Both the position numbers and the translations under genes were made by a program. The notes beneath the pieces are model-generated. The model was not told where the DNA came from, made no database searches, and worked only from the letters and a program-made list of their open reading frames with translations. A stretch of DNA of 64,000 nucleotides from Balaenoptera acutorostrata (lineage: Eukaryota > Chordata > Mammalia > Artiodactyla > Balaenopteridae). The DNA is taken from NCBI RefSeq assembly GCF_949987535.1, contig NW_026645836.1:78001-142000 (forward strand), given 5' to 3'. Of this stretch, positions 9,098 to 21,079 are shown one piece after another (position 1 is the stretch's first letter; every line of letters starts with the position of its first letter).

Positions 9098-12000
9098 TCA
9101 ATGGTAGCTTAGGGTTAGGGTTAGGGTGCGGGTGAGGGTTAGGGTACGGCTTAGGGTACGGGTTCGGGGAGGCGTTCGGGTAGGGCGTAGGGTATGGGTT
9201 AGGGTTAGGGTTAGCGCTAGTGTTAGGGTTAGGGCTCGGTTTAGGGTACGGGTTAGGATTAGGGTACGCGTTAGTGTTAGGGTAGGGGTTAGGGTTAGGG
9301 TACGCGATAGGGTGAGGTTAGTTATTAAACCTATCACACTCTTTAGATACCCCTTAGCACGTAAAGGAATATTATTTGTGGGTCCAGCCATGGAGAAGAG
9401 TTTAGACACTAGGAGAAGATAAGGAACACACCCATTATCACGAAATCACATTAGGATTCTCTTTTTAACCTGTTCCTTAAAACACTATTGCTTAGGAAAT
9501 CTATTGGAGGCAGAAGCAGTCAAGGGTAGCTTAGGGTTAGGGTTAGGGTTAGGGTGAGGGTTAGGGTACGGCTTAGGGTACGGGTTCGGGGAGGGGTTCG
9601 GGTAGGGCGTAGGGTTTGTGTTAGGGTTAGGGTTAGGGTTAGTGTTAGGGTTAGGGCTCGGTTTAGGGTACGGGTTAGGATTAGGGTACGCGTTAGTGTT
9701 AGGGTAGGGGTTAGGGTTAGGGTACGCGATAGGGTGAGGTTAGTTATTAAACCTATCCAACTCTCTAGATACCCCTTAGCACGTAAAGGAATATTATTTG
9801 GGGGTCCAGCCATGGAGAAGAGTTTAGACACTAGGAGAAAATAAGGAACACACCCATTATCAAGAAATCACATTAGGATTCTCTTTTTAACCTGTTCCTT
9901 AAAACACTAGTGCTTAGGAAATCTATTGGAGGCAGAAGCAGTCAAGGGTAGCTTAGGGTTAGGGTTAGGGTTAGGGTACGGCTTAGGGTACGGGTTCGGG
10001 GAGGGGTTCGGGTAGGGCGTAGGGTATGGGATAGGGTTAGGGTTAGGGTTAGTGTTAGGGTTAGGGCTCGGTTTAGGGTACGGGTTAGGATTAGGGTACG
10101 CGTTAGGGTTAGGGTAGGGGTTAGGGTTAGGGTATGCGATAGGGTGAGGTTACTTATTAAACCTATCCCACTCTCTAGATACCCCTTAGCACGTAAAGGA
10201 ATATTATTTGGGGGTCCAGCCATGGAGAAGAGTTTAGACACTAGGAGAAGATAAGGAACACACCCATTATCAAGAAATCACATTAGGATTCTCTGTTTAA
10301 CATGTTCCTTAAAACACTAGTGCTTAGGAAATCTATTGGAGGCAGAAGCAGTCAATGGTAGCTTAGGGTTAGGGTAAGGGTGAGGGTGAGGGTTAGGGTA
10401 CGGCTTAGGGTACGGGTTCGGGGAGGCGTTCGGGTAGGGCATAGGGTATGGGTTAGGGTTAGGGTTAGCGCTCGTGTTAGGGTTAGGGCTCGGTTTAGGG
10501 TACGGGTTAGGATTAGGGTACGCGTTAGGGTTAGGGTAGGGGTTAGGGTTAGGGTACGCGTTAGGGTGAGGGTAGTTATTAAACCTATCCCACTCTCTAG
10601 ATACCCCTTAGCACGTAAAGGAATATTATTTGGGGGTCCAGCCATGGAGAAGAGTTTAGACACTAGGAGAAGATAAGGAACACACCCATTATCAAGAAAT
10701 CACATTAGGATTCTCTTTTTAACCTGTTCCTTAAAACACTAGTGCTTAGGAAATCTATTGGAGGCAGAAGCAGTCAAGGGTAGCTTAGGGTTAGGGTTAG
10801 GGTTAGGGTGAGGGTTAGGGTACGGCTTAGGGTACGGGTTCGGGGAGGGGTTCGGGTAGGGCGTAGGGTATGGGTTAGGGTTAGGGTTAGGGTTAGTGTT
10901 AGGGTTAGGGCTCGGTTTAGGGTACGGGTTAGGATTAGGGTACGCGTTAGTGTTAGGGTAGGGGTTAGGGTTAGGGTACGCGATAGGGTGAGGTTAGTTA
11001 TTAAACCTATCCCACTCTCTAGATACCCCTTAGCACGTAAAGGAATATTATTTGGGGGTCCAGCCATGGAGAAGAGTTTAGACACTAGGAGAAAATAAGG
11101 AACACACCCATTATCAAGAAATCACATTAGGATTCTCTTTTTAACCTGTTCCTTAAAACAATAGTGCTTAGGAAATCTATTGGAGGCAGAAGCAGTCAAG
11201 GGTAGCTTAGGGTTAGGGTTAGGGTTAGGGTACGGCTTAGGGTACGGGTTCGGGGAGGGGTTAGGGTAGGGCGTAGGGTATGGGATAGGGTTAGGGTTAG
11301 GGTTAGTGTTAGGGTTAGGGCTCGGTTTAGGGTACGGGTTAGGATTAGGGTACGCGTTAGGGTTAGGGTAGGGGTTAGGGTTAGGGTATGCGATAGGGTG
11401 AGGTTACTTATTAAACCTATCCCACTCTCTAGATTCCCCTTAGCACGTAAAAGAATATTATTTGGGGGTCCAGCCATGGAGAAGAGTTTAGACACTAGGA
11501 GAAAATAAGGAACACACCCATTATCAAGAAATCACATTAGGATTCTCTTTTTAACCTGTTCCTTAAAACACTAGTGCTTAGGTAATCTATTGGAGGCAGA
11601 AGCAGTCAAGGTTAGCTTAGGGTTAGGGTGAGGGTTAGGGTACGGCTTAGGGTACGGGTTCGGGGAGGCGTTCGGGTAGGGCGTAGGGTATGGGTTAGGG
11701 TTAGGGTTAGCGCTAGTGTTAGGGTTAGGGCTCGGTTTAGGGTACGGGTTAGGATTAGGGTACGCGTTAGTGTTAGGGTAGGGGTTAGGGTTAGGGTACG
11801 CGATAGGGTGAGGTTAGTTATTAAACCTATCACACTCTTTAGATACCCCTTAGCACGTAAAGGAATATTATTTGTGGGTCCAGCCATGGAGAAGAGTTTA
11901 GACACTAGGAGAAGATAAGGAACACACCCATTATCACGAAATCACATTAGGATTCTCTTTTTAACCTGTTCCTTAAAACACTATTGCTTAGGAAATCTAT

Positions 12001-14101
12001 TGGAGGCAGAAGCAGTCAAGGGTAGCTTAGGGTTAGGGTTAGGGTTAGGGTGAGGGTTAGGGTACGGCTTAGGGTACGGGTTCGGGGAGGGGTTCGGGTA
12101 GGGCGTAGGGTTTGTGTTAGGGTTAGGGTTAGGGTTAGTGTTAGGGTTAGGGCTCGGTTTAGGGTACGGGTTAGGATTAGGGTACGCGTTAGTGTTAGGG
12201 TAGGGGTTAGGGTTAGGGTACGCGATAGGGTGAGGTTAGTTATTAAACCTATCCAACTCTCTAGATACCCCTTAGCACGTAAAGGAATATTATTTGGGGG
12301 TCCAGCCATGGAGAAGAGTTTAGACACTAGGAGAAAATAAGGAACACACCCATTATCAAGAAATCACATTAGGATTCTCTTTTTAACCTGTTCCTTAAAA
12401 CACTAGTGCTTAGGAAATCTATTGGAGGCAGAAGCAGTCAAGGGTAGCTTAGGGTTAGGGTTAGGGTTAGGGTACGGCTTAGGGTACGGGTTCGGGGAGG
12501 GGTTCGGGTAGGGCGTAGGGTATGGGATAGGGTTAGGGTTAGGGTTAGTGTTAGGGTTAGGGCTCGGTTTAGGGTACGGGTTAGGATTAGGGTACGCGTT
12601 AGGGTTAGGGTAGGGGTTAGGGTTAGGGTATGCGATAGGGTGAGGTTACTTATTAAACCTATCCCACTCTCTAGATACCCCTTAGCACGTAAAGGAATAT
12701 TATTTGGGGGTCCAGCCATGGAGAAGAGTTTAGACACTAGGAGAAGATAAGGAACACACCCATTATCAAGAAATCACATTAGGATTCTCTGTTTAACATG
12801 TTCCTTAAAACACTAGTGCTTAGGAAATCTATTGGAGGCAGAAGCAGTCAATGGTAGCTTAGGGTTAGGGTAAGGGTGAGGGTGAGGGTTAGGGTACGGC
12901 TTAGGGTACGGGTTCGGGGAGGCGTTCGGGTAGGGCATAGGGTATGGGTTAGGGTTAGGGTTAGCGCTCGTGTTAGGGTTAGGGCTCGGTTTAGGGTACG
13001 GGTTAGGATTAGGGTACGCGTTAGGGTTAGGGTAGGGGTTAGGGTTAGGGTACGCGTTAGGGTGAGGGTAGTTATTAAACCTATCCCACTCTCTAGATAC
13101 CCCTTAGCACGTAAAGGAATATTATTTGGGGGTCCAGCCATGGAGAAGAGTTTAGACACTAGGAGAAGATAAGGAACACACCCATTATCAAGAAATCACA
13201 TTAGGATTCTCTTTTTAACCTGTTCCTTAAAACACTAGTGCTTAGGAAATCTATTGGAGGCAGAAGCAGTCAAGGGTAGCTTAGGGTTAGGGTTAGGGTT
13301 AGGGTGAGGGTTAGGGTACGGCTTAGGGTACGGGTTCGGGGAGGGGTTCGGGTAGGGCGTAGGGTATGGGTTAGGGTTAGGGTTAGGGTTAGTGTTAGGG
13401 TTAGGGCTCGGTTTAGGGTACGGGTTAGGATTAGGGTACGCGTTAGTGTTAGGGTAGGGGTTAGGGTTAGGGTACGCGATAGGGTGAGGTTAGTTATTAA
13501 ACCTATCCCACTCTCTAGATACCCCTTAGCACGTAAAGGAATATTATTTGGGGGTCCAGCCATGGAGAAGAGTTTAGACACTAGGAGAAAATAAGGAACA
13601 CACCCATTATCAAGAAATCACATTAGGATTCTCTTTTTAACCTGTTCCTTAAAACAATAGTGCTTAGGAAATCTATTGGAGGCAGAAGCAGTCAAGGGTA
13701 GCTTAGGGTTAGGGTTAGGGTTAGGGTACGGCTTAGGGTACGGGTTCGGGGAGGGGTTAGGGTAGGGCGTAGGGTATGGGATAGGGTTAGGGTTAGGGTT
13801 AGTGTTAGGGTTAGGGCTCGGTTTAGGGTACGGGTTAGGATTAGGGTACGCGTTAGGGTTAGGGTAGGGGTTAGGGTTAGGGTATGCGATAGGGTGAGGT
13901 TACTTATTAAACCTATCCCACTCTCTAGATTCCCCTTAGCACGTAAAAGAATATTATTTGGGGGTCCAGCCATGGAGAAGAGTTTAGACACTAGGAGAAA
14001 ATAAGGAACACACCCATTATCAAGAAATCACATTAGGATTCTCTTTTTAACCTGTTCCTTAAAACACTAGTGCTTAGGTAATCTATTGGAGGCAGAAGCA
14101 G
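9098..14101 (+). repeat. Array segment 3: twelve units built by a 2496-bp duplication
   Basis: Units start at 9098 S, 9520 S, 9942 H, 10352 T, 10774 S, 11196 H, 11606 S, 12016 S, 12438 H, 12848 T, 13270 S and 13692 H. The six-unit order S S H T S H is present twice. No SINE lies inside this segment. Confidence 0.92.
9126..11621 (+). repeat. 2496-bp higher-order repeat, copy A
   Basis: Six units. It matches copy B at +2496 with almost no differences. Shared private variants include tttgtgttag (9615/12111), ctgtttaacatg (10293/12789), aaaacaatag (11155/13651) and cacgtaaaagaat (11446/13942). The left breakpoint lies in the hexamer domain of the unit at 9098, placed only approximately. Confidence 0.9.
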
Positions 14102-14117
14102 TCAAGGGTAGCTTAGG
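11622..14117 (+). repeat. 2496-bp higher-order repeat, copy B
   Basis: Near-identical to copy A. The rare variant ggtaatcta occurs before the unit at 11606 and again before 14102, marking the shared end. The unit at 11606 is a hybrid whose first bases differ from the 9098 unit and whose remainder matches it, as expected at an unequal crossover point. Confidence 0.9.
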
Positions 14118-14458
14118 GTTAGGGTTAGGGTTAGGGTACGGCTTAGGGTACGGGTTCGGGGAGGGGTTCGGGTAGGGCGTAGGGTATGGGTTAGGGTTAG
14201 GGTTAGGGTTAGTGTTAGGGTTCGGGCTCTGTTTAGGGTACGGGTTAGGATTAGGGTACGCGTTAGTGTTAGGGTAGGGGTTAGGGTTATGGTACGCACT
14301 AGGGTGAGGGTAGTTATTAAACCTATCCCACTCTCTAGATACCCCTTAGCACGTAAAGGAATATTATTTGGGGGTCCAGCCATGGAGAAGAGCTTAGACA
14401 CTAGGAGAAGATAAGGAACACACCCATTTTCAAGAAATCACATTAGGATTCTCTTTTT

Positions 14459-14759
14459 TTTTTTTTTTTAATTATTTATTTATTTAATTTATTTATGGCT
14501 GTGTTGGGTCTTCGTTTCCGTGCGAGGGCTTTCTCCAGTTGTGGCAAGTGGGGACCACTCTTCATCGCGGTGCGCAGGCCTCTCATCATCGCGGCCTCTC
14601 CCGTCGCGGAGCACAGGCTCCAGACGCGCAGGCCCAGCAACTGTGGCTCACGGGCCCAGCTGCTCCGCGGCATGTGGGATCCTCCCAGACCAGGGCTCGA
14701 ACCCGCGTCCCCTGCACCGGCAGGCAGACTCTCAACCACTGCGCCACCAGGGAAGCCCC
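14459..14759 (-). mobile_element. CHR-family SINE, copy 2
   Basis: Same element and insertion point as copy 1, here in a V unit. Target duplication at 14445-14458 and 14760-14773; T run 14454-14469 (16). Carries gcaggccc and tgtgggatcc, the commonest state in this window. A and B boxes intact. Confidence 0.93.
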
Positions 14760-16003
14760 AGGATTCTCTTTTTAACTTGTTCCTTAAAACACTAGTGCTT
14801 AGGAAATCTATTGGAGGCAGAAGCAGTCAAGGGTAGCTTAGGGTTAGGGTTAGGTTTAGGGTACGGCTTAGGGTACGGGTTCGGGGAGGCGTTCGGGTAG
14901 GGCGTAGGTTATGGGATAGGGTTAGGGTTAGGGTTAGTGTTAGGGTTAGGGCTCGGTTTAGGGTACGTGTTAGGATTAGGGTACGCGTTAGTGTTAGGGT
15001 AGGGGTTAGGGTTAGGGTACGCGATAGGGTGAGGTTAGTTATTAAACCTATCACACTCTTTAGATACCCCTTAGCACGTAAAGGAATATTATTTGTGGGT
15101 CCAGCCATGGAGAAGAGTTTAGACACTAGGAGAAGATAAGGAACACACCGATTATCACGAAATCACATTAGGATTCTCTTTTTAACATGTTCCTTAAAAC
15201 ACTATTGCTTAGGAAATCTATTGGAGGCAGAAGCAGTCAAGGGTAGCTTAGGGTTAGGGTTAGGGTTAGGGTACGGCTTAGGGTACGGGTTCGGGTAGGG
15301 GTTCGGGTAGGGCGTAGGGTATGGGTTAGGGTTAGGGTTAGGGTTAGTGTTAGGGTTAGGGCTCGGTTTAGGGTACGGGTTAGGATTAGGGTACGCGTTA
15401 GTGTTAGGGTAGGGGTTAGGGTTAGGGTACGCGATAGGGTGAGGTTAGTTATTAAAGCTATCCCACTCTCTAGATACCCCTTAGCACGTAAAGGAATATT
15501 ATTTGGGGGTCCAGCCATGGAGAAGAGTTTAGACACTAGGAGAAAATAAGGAACACACCCATTATCAAGAAATCACATTAGGATTCTCTTTTTAACCTGT
15601 TCCTTAAAACACTAGTGCTTAGGAAATCTATTGGAGGCAGAAGCAGACAAGGGTAGCTTAGGGTTAGGGTTAGGGTTAGGGTACGGCTTAGGGTACGGGT
15701 TCGGGGAGGGGTTCGGGTAGGGCGTAGGGTATGGGATAGGGTTAGGGTTAGGGTTAGTGTTAGGGTTCGGGCTCTGTTTAGGGTACGGGTTAGGATTAGG
15801 GTACGCGTTAGTGTTAGGGTAGGGGTTAGGGTTATGGTACGCACTAGGGTGAGGGTAGTTATTAAACCTATCCCACTCTCTAGATACCCCTGAGCACGTA
15901 AAGGAATATTATTTGGGGGTCCAGCCATGGAGAAGAGCTTAGACACTAGGAGAAGATAAGGAACACACCCATTATCAAGAAATCACATTAGAATTCTCTT
16001 TTT

Positions 16004-16304
16004 TTTTTTTTTTTTATTATTTATTTATTTAATTTATTTATGGCTGTGTTGGGTCTTCGTTTCCGTGCGAGGGCTTTCTCCAGTTGTGGCAATTGGGGAC
16101 CACTCTTCATCGCTGTGCGCAGGCCTCTCATCATCGCGGCCTCTCCCGTCGCGGAGCACAGGCTCCAGACGCGCAGGCCCAGCAACTGTGGCTCACGGGC
16201 CCAGCTGCTCCGCGGCATGTGGGATCCTCCCAGAACAGGGCTCGAACCCGCGTCCCCTGCACCGGCAGGCAGACTCTCTACCACTGCGCCACCAGGGAAG
16301 CCCC
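16004..16304 (-). mobile_element. CHR-family SINE, copy 3
   Basis: Same insertion point, in a V unit. The left target copy at 15990-16003 reads agaattctcttttt (one mismatch to the right copy at 16305-16318). T run of 17. It shares caattgggg, atcgctgtgcg and cagaacaggg with copy 5 only, so these two are closest relatives. Private ctctaccac next to the A box. Confidence 0.93.
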
Positions 16305-18392
16305 AGGATTCTCTTTTTAACTTGTTCCTTAAAACACTAGTGCTTAGGAAATCTATTGGAGGCAGAAGCAGTCAATGGTAGCTTAGGGTTAGGGTAAGGG
16401 TGAGGGTGAGGGTTAGGGTACGGCTTAGGGTACGGGTTCGGGGAGGCGTTCGGGTAGAGCGTAGGGTATGGGTTAGGGTTAGGGTTAGTGTTAGGGTTAG
16501 GGCTCGGTTTAGGGTACGGGTTAGGATTAGGGTACGCGTTAGTGTTAGGGTAGGGGTTAGGGTTAGGGTACGCGATAGGGTGAGGTTAGTTATTAAACCT
16601 ATCCCACTCTCTAGATACCCCTTAGCACGTAAAGGAATATTATTTGTGGGTCCAGCCATGGAGAAGAGTTTAGACACTAGGAGAAGATAAGGAACACACC
16701 CATTATCACGAAATCACATGAGGATTCTCTTTTTAACCTGTTCCTTAAAACACTATTGCTTAGGAAATCTATTGGAGGCAGAAGCAGTCAAGGGTAGCTT
16801 AGGGTTAGGGTTAGGGTTAGGGTGAGGGTTAGGGTACGGGTTCGGGGAGGCGTTCGGGTAGGGCGTAGGGTATGGGTTAGGGTTAGGGTTAGCGCTAGTG
16901 TTAGGGTTAGGGCTCGGTTTAGGGTACGGGTTAGGATTAGGGTACGCGTTAGGGTTAGGGTAGGGGTTAGGGTTAGGGTACGTGTTAGGGTGAGGGTAGT
17001 TATTAAACCTATCCCACTCTCTAGATACCCCTTAGCACATAAAGGAATATTATTTGGGGGTCCAGCCATGGAGAAGAGTTTAGACACTAGGAGAAGATAA
17101 GGAACACACCCATTATCAAGAAATCACATTAGGATTCTCTGTTTAACATGTTCCTTAAAACACTAGTGCTTAGGAAATCTATTGGAGGCAGAAGCAGTCA
17201 ATGGTAGCTTAGGGTTAGGGTAAGGGTGAGGGTGAGGGTTAGGGTACGGCTTAGGGTACGGGTTCGGGGAGGCGTTCGGGTAGGGCATAGGGTATGGGTT
17301 AGGGTTAGGGTTAGCGCTCGTGTTAGGGTTAGGGCTCGGTTTAGGGTACGGGTTAGGATTAGGGTACGCGTTAGGGTTAGGGTAGGGGTTAGGGTTAGGG
17401 TACGCGTTAGGGTGAGGGTAGTTATTAAACCTATCCCACTCTCTAGATACCCCTTAGCACGTAAAGGAATATTATTTGGGGGTCCAGCCATGGAGAAGAG
17501 TTTAGACACTAGGAGAAGATAAGGAACACACCCATTATCAAGAAATCACATTAGGATTCTCTTTTTAACCTGTTCCTTAAAACACTAGTGCTTAGGAAAT
17601 CTATTGGAGGCAGAAGCAGTCAAGGGTAGCTTAGGGTTAGGGTTAGGGTTAGGGTGAGGGTTAGGGTACGGCTTAGGGTACGGGTTCGGGGAGGGGTTCG
17701 GGTAGGGCGTAGGGTATGGGTTAGGGTTAGGGTTAGTGTTAGGGTTAGGGCTCGGTTTAGGGTACGGGTTAGGATTAGGGTATGCGTTAGTGTTAGGGTA
17801 GGGGTTAGGGTTAGGGTACACGATAGGGTGAGGTTAGTTATTAAACCTATCCCACTCTCTAGATACCCCTTAGCACGTAAAGGAATATTATTTGGGGGTC
17901 CAGCCATGGAGAAGAGTTTAGACACTAGGAGAAAATAAGGAACACACCCATTATCAAGAAATCACATTAGGATTCTCTTTTTAACCTGTTCCTTAAAACA
18001 CTAGTGCTTAGGAAATCTATTGGAGGCAGAAGCAGTCAAGGGTAGCTTAGGGTTAGGGTTAGGGTTAGGGTACGGCTTAGGGTACGGGTTCGGGGAGGGG
18101 TTCGGGTAGGGCGTAGGGTATGGGATAGGGTTAGGGTTAGGGTTAGTGTTAGGGTTCGGGCTCTGTTTAGGGTACGGGTTAGGATTAGGGTACGCGTTAG
18201 TGTTAGGGTAGGGGTTAGGGTTATGGTACGCACTAGGGTGAGGGTAGTTATTAAACCTATCCCACTCTCTAGATACCCCTGAGCACGTAAAGGAATATTA
18301 TTTGGGGGTCCAGCCATGGAGAAGAGCTTAGACACTAGGAGAAGATAAGGAACACACCCATTATCAAGAAATCACATTAGGATTCTCTTTTT

Positions 18393-18692
18393 TTTTTTTT
18401 TTAATTATTTATTTATTTAATTTATTTATGGCTGTGTTGGGTCTTCGTTTCCGTGCGAGGGCTTTCTCCAGTTGTGGCAAGTGGGGACCACTCTTCATCG
18501 CGGTGCGCAGGCCTCTCATCATCGCGGCCTCTCCCGTCGCGGAGCACAGGCTCCAGACGCGCAGGCCCAGCAACTGTGGCTCACGGGCCCAGCTGCTCCG
18601 CGGCATGTGGGATCCTCCCAGACCAGGGCTCGAACACGCGTCCCCTGCACCGGCAGGCAGACTCTCAACCACTGCGCCACCAGGGAAGCCCC
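18393..18692 (-). mobile_element. CHR-family SINE, copy 4
   Basis: Same insertion point, in a V unit. Target duplication at 18379-18392 and 18693-18706; T run of 15. Private cgaacacgcg changes the first base of the B box (TGTTCGAGCCC on the minus strand), probably weakening it. Confidence 0.93.
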
Positions 18693-20779
18693 AGGATTCT
18701 CTTTTTAACTTGTTCCTTAAAACACTAGTGCTTAGGAAATCTATTGGAGGCAGAAGCAGTCAAGGGTAGCTTAGGGTTAGGGTTAGGGTTAGGGTGAGGG
18801 TTAGGGTACGGCTTAGGGTACGGGTTCGGGTAGGGGTTCGGGTAGGGCGTAGGGTATGGGTTAGGGTTAGGGTTAGGGTTAGTGTTAGGGTTAGGGCTCG
18901 GTTTAGGGTACGGGTTAGGATTAGGGTACGCGTTAGTGTTAGGGTAGGGGTTAGGGTTAGGGTACGCGATAGGGTGAGGTTAGTTATTAAACCTATCCCA
19001 CTCTCTAGATACCCCTTAGCACGTAAAGGAATATTATTTGGGGGTCCAGCCATGGAGAAGAGTTTAGACACTAGGAGAAAATAAGGAACACACCCATTAT
19101 CAAGAAAGCACATTAGGATTCTCTTTTTAACCTGTTCCTTAAAACACTAGTGCTTAGGAAATCTATTGGAGGCAGAAGCAGTCAAGGGTAGCTTAGGGTT
19201 AGGGTTAGGGTTAGGGTACGGCTTAGGGTACGGGTTCGGGGAGGGGTTCGGGTAGGGCGTAGGGTATGGGATAGGGTTAGGGTTAGGGTTAGTGTTAGGG
19301 TTAGGGCTCGGTTTAGGGTACGGGTTAGGATTAGGGTACGCGTTAGGGTTAGGGTAGGGGTTAGGGTTATGGTATGCGATAGGGTGAGGTTACTTATTAA
19401 ACCTATCCCACTCTCTAGATACCCCTTAGCACGAAAAAGAATATTATTTGGGGGTCCAGCCATGGAGAAGAGTTTAGACACTAGGAGAAAATAAGGAACA
19501 CACCCATTATCAAGAAATCACATTAGGATTCTCTTTTTAACCTGTTCCTTAAAACACTAGTGCTTAGGAAATCTATTGGAGGCAGAAGCAGTCAAGGGTA
19601 GCTTAGGGTTAGGGTTAGGGTTAGGGTACGGCTTAGGGTACGGGTTCGGGGAGGGGTTCGGGTAGGGCGTAGGGTATGGGTTAGGGTTAGGGTTAGGGTT
19701 AGTGTTAGGGTTCGGGCTCTGTTTAGGGTACAGGTTAGGATTAGGGTTCGCGTTAGTGTTAGGGTAGGGGTTAGGGTTATGGTACGCACTAGGGTGAGGG
19801 TAGTTATTAAACCTATCCCACTCTCTAGATACCCCTGAGCACGTAAAGGAATATTATTTAGGGGTCCAGCCATGGAGAAGAGTTTAGACACTAGGAGAAG
19901 ATAAGGAACACACCCATTATCAAGAAATCACATTAGGATTCTCTTTTTAACCTGTGCTTAAAACACTAGTGCTTAGGAAATCTATTGGAGGCAGAAGCAA
20001 TCAAGGGTAGCTTAGGGTTAGAGTTAGAGTTAGGGTGAGGGTTAGGGTACGGCTTAGGGTACGGTTTCGGGGAGGGGTTAGGGTAGGGCGTAGGGTATGG
20101 GTTAGGGTTAGGGTTAGGGTTAGTGTTAGGGTTAGGGCTCGGTTTAGGGTACGGGTTAGGATTAGGGTACGCGTTAGGGTTAGGGTAGGGGTTAGGGTTA
20201 GGGTACGCGATAGGGTGAGGTTAGTTATTAAAGCTATCCCACTCTCTAGATACCCCTTAGCACGTAAAGGAATATTATTTGGGGGTCCAGCCATGGAGAA
20301 GAGTTTAGACACTAGGAGAAAATAAGGAACACACCCATTATCAAGAAATCACATTAGGATTCTCTTTTTAACCTGTTCCTTAAAACACTAGTGCTTAGGA
20401 AATCTATTGGAGGCAGAAGCAGTCAAGGGTAGCTTAGGGTTAGGGTTAGGGTTAGGGTACGGCTTAGGGTACGGGTTCTTGGAGGGGTTCGGGTAGGGCG
20501 TAGGGTATGGGATAGGGTTAGGGTTAGGGTTAGTGTTAGGGTTCGGGCTCTGTTTAGGGTACGGGTTAGGATTAGGGTACGCGTTAGTGTTAGGGTAGGG
20601 GTTAGGGTTATGGTACGCACTAGGGTGAGGGTAGTTATTAAACCTATCCCACTCTCTAGATACCCCTGAGCACGTAAAGGAATATTATTTGGGGGTCCAG
20701 CCATGGAGAAGAGCTTAGACACTAGGAGAAGATAAGGAACACACCCATTATCAAGAAATCACATTAGGATTCTCTTTTT

Positions 20780-21079
20780 TTTTTTTTTTTTTTATTTATT
20801 TATTTAATTTATTTATGGCTGTGTTGGGTCTTCGTTTCCGTGCGAGGGCTTTCTCCAGTTGTGGCAATTGGGGACCACTCTTCATCGCTGTGCGCAGGCC
20901 TCTCATCATCGCGGCCTCTCCCGTCGCGGAGCACAGGCTCCAGACGCGCAGGCCCAGCAACTGTGGCTCACGGGCCCAGCTGCTCCGCGGCATGTGGGAT
21001 CCTCCCAGAACAGGGCTCGAACCCGCGTCCCCTGCACCGGCAGGCAGACTCTCAACCACTGCGCCACCAGGGAAGCCCC
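20780..21079 (-). mobile_element. CHR-family SINE, copy 5
   Basis: Same insertion point, in a V unit. Target duplication at 20766-20779 and 21080-21093; T run of 19, passing straight into atttattta (the aatt step is missing). Shares the caattgggg, atcgctg and cagaacagg changes with copy 3. Confidence 0.93.

Noticed and set aside
8747..9107. Overlapping frames of 78-113 codons in each SINE copy
   Set aside because: They lie in a GC-rich tRNA-derived SINE, appear in three or four frames at once, and run into satellite sequence. No protein family is visible.
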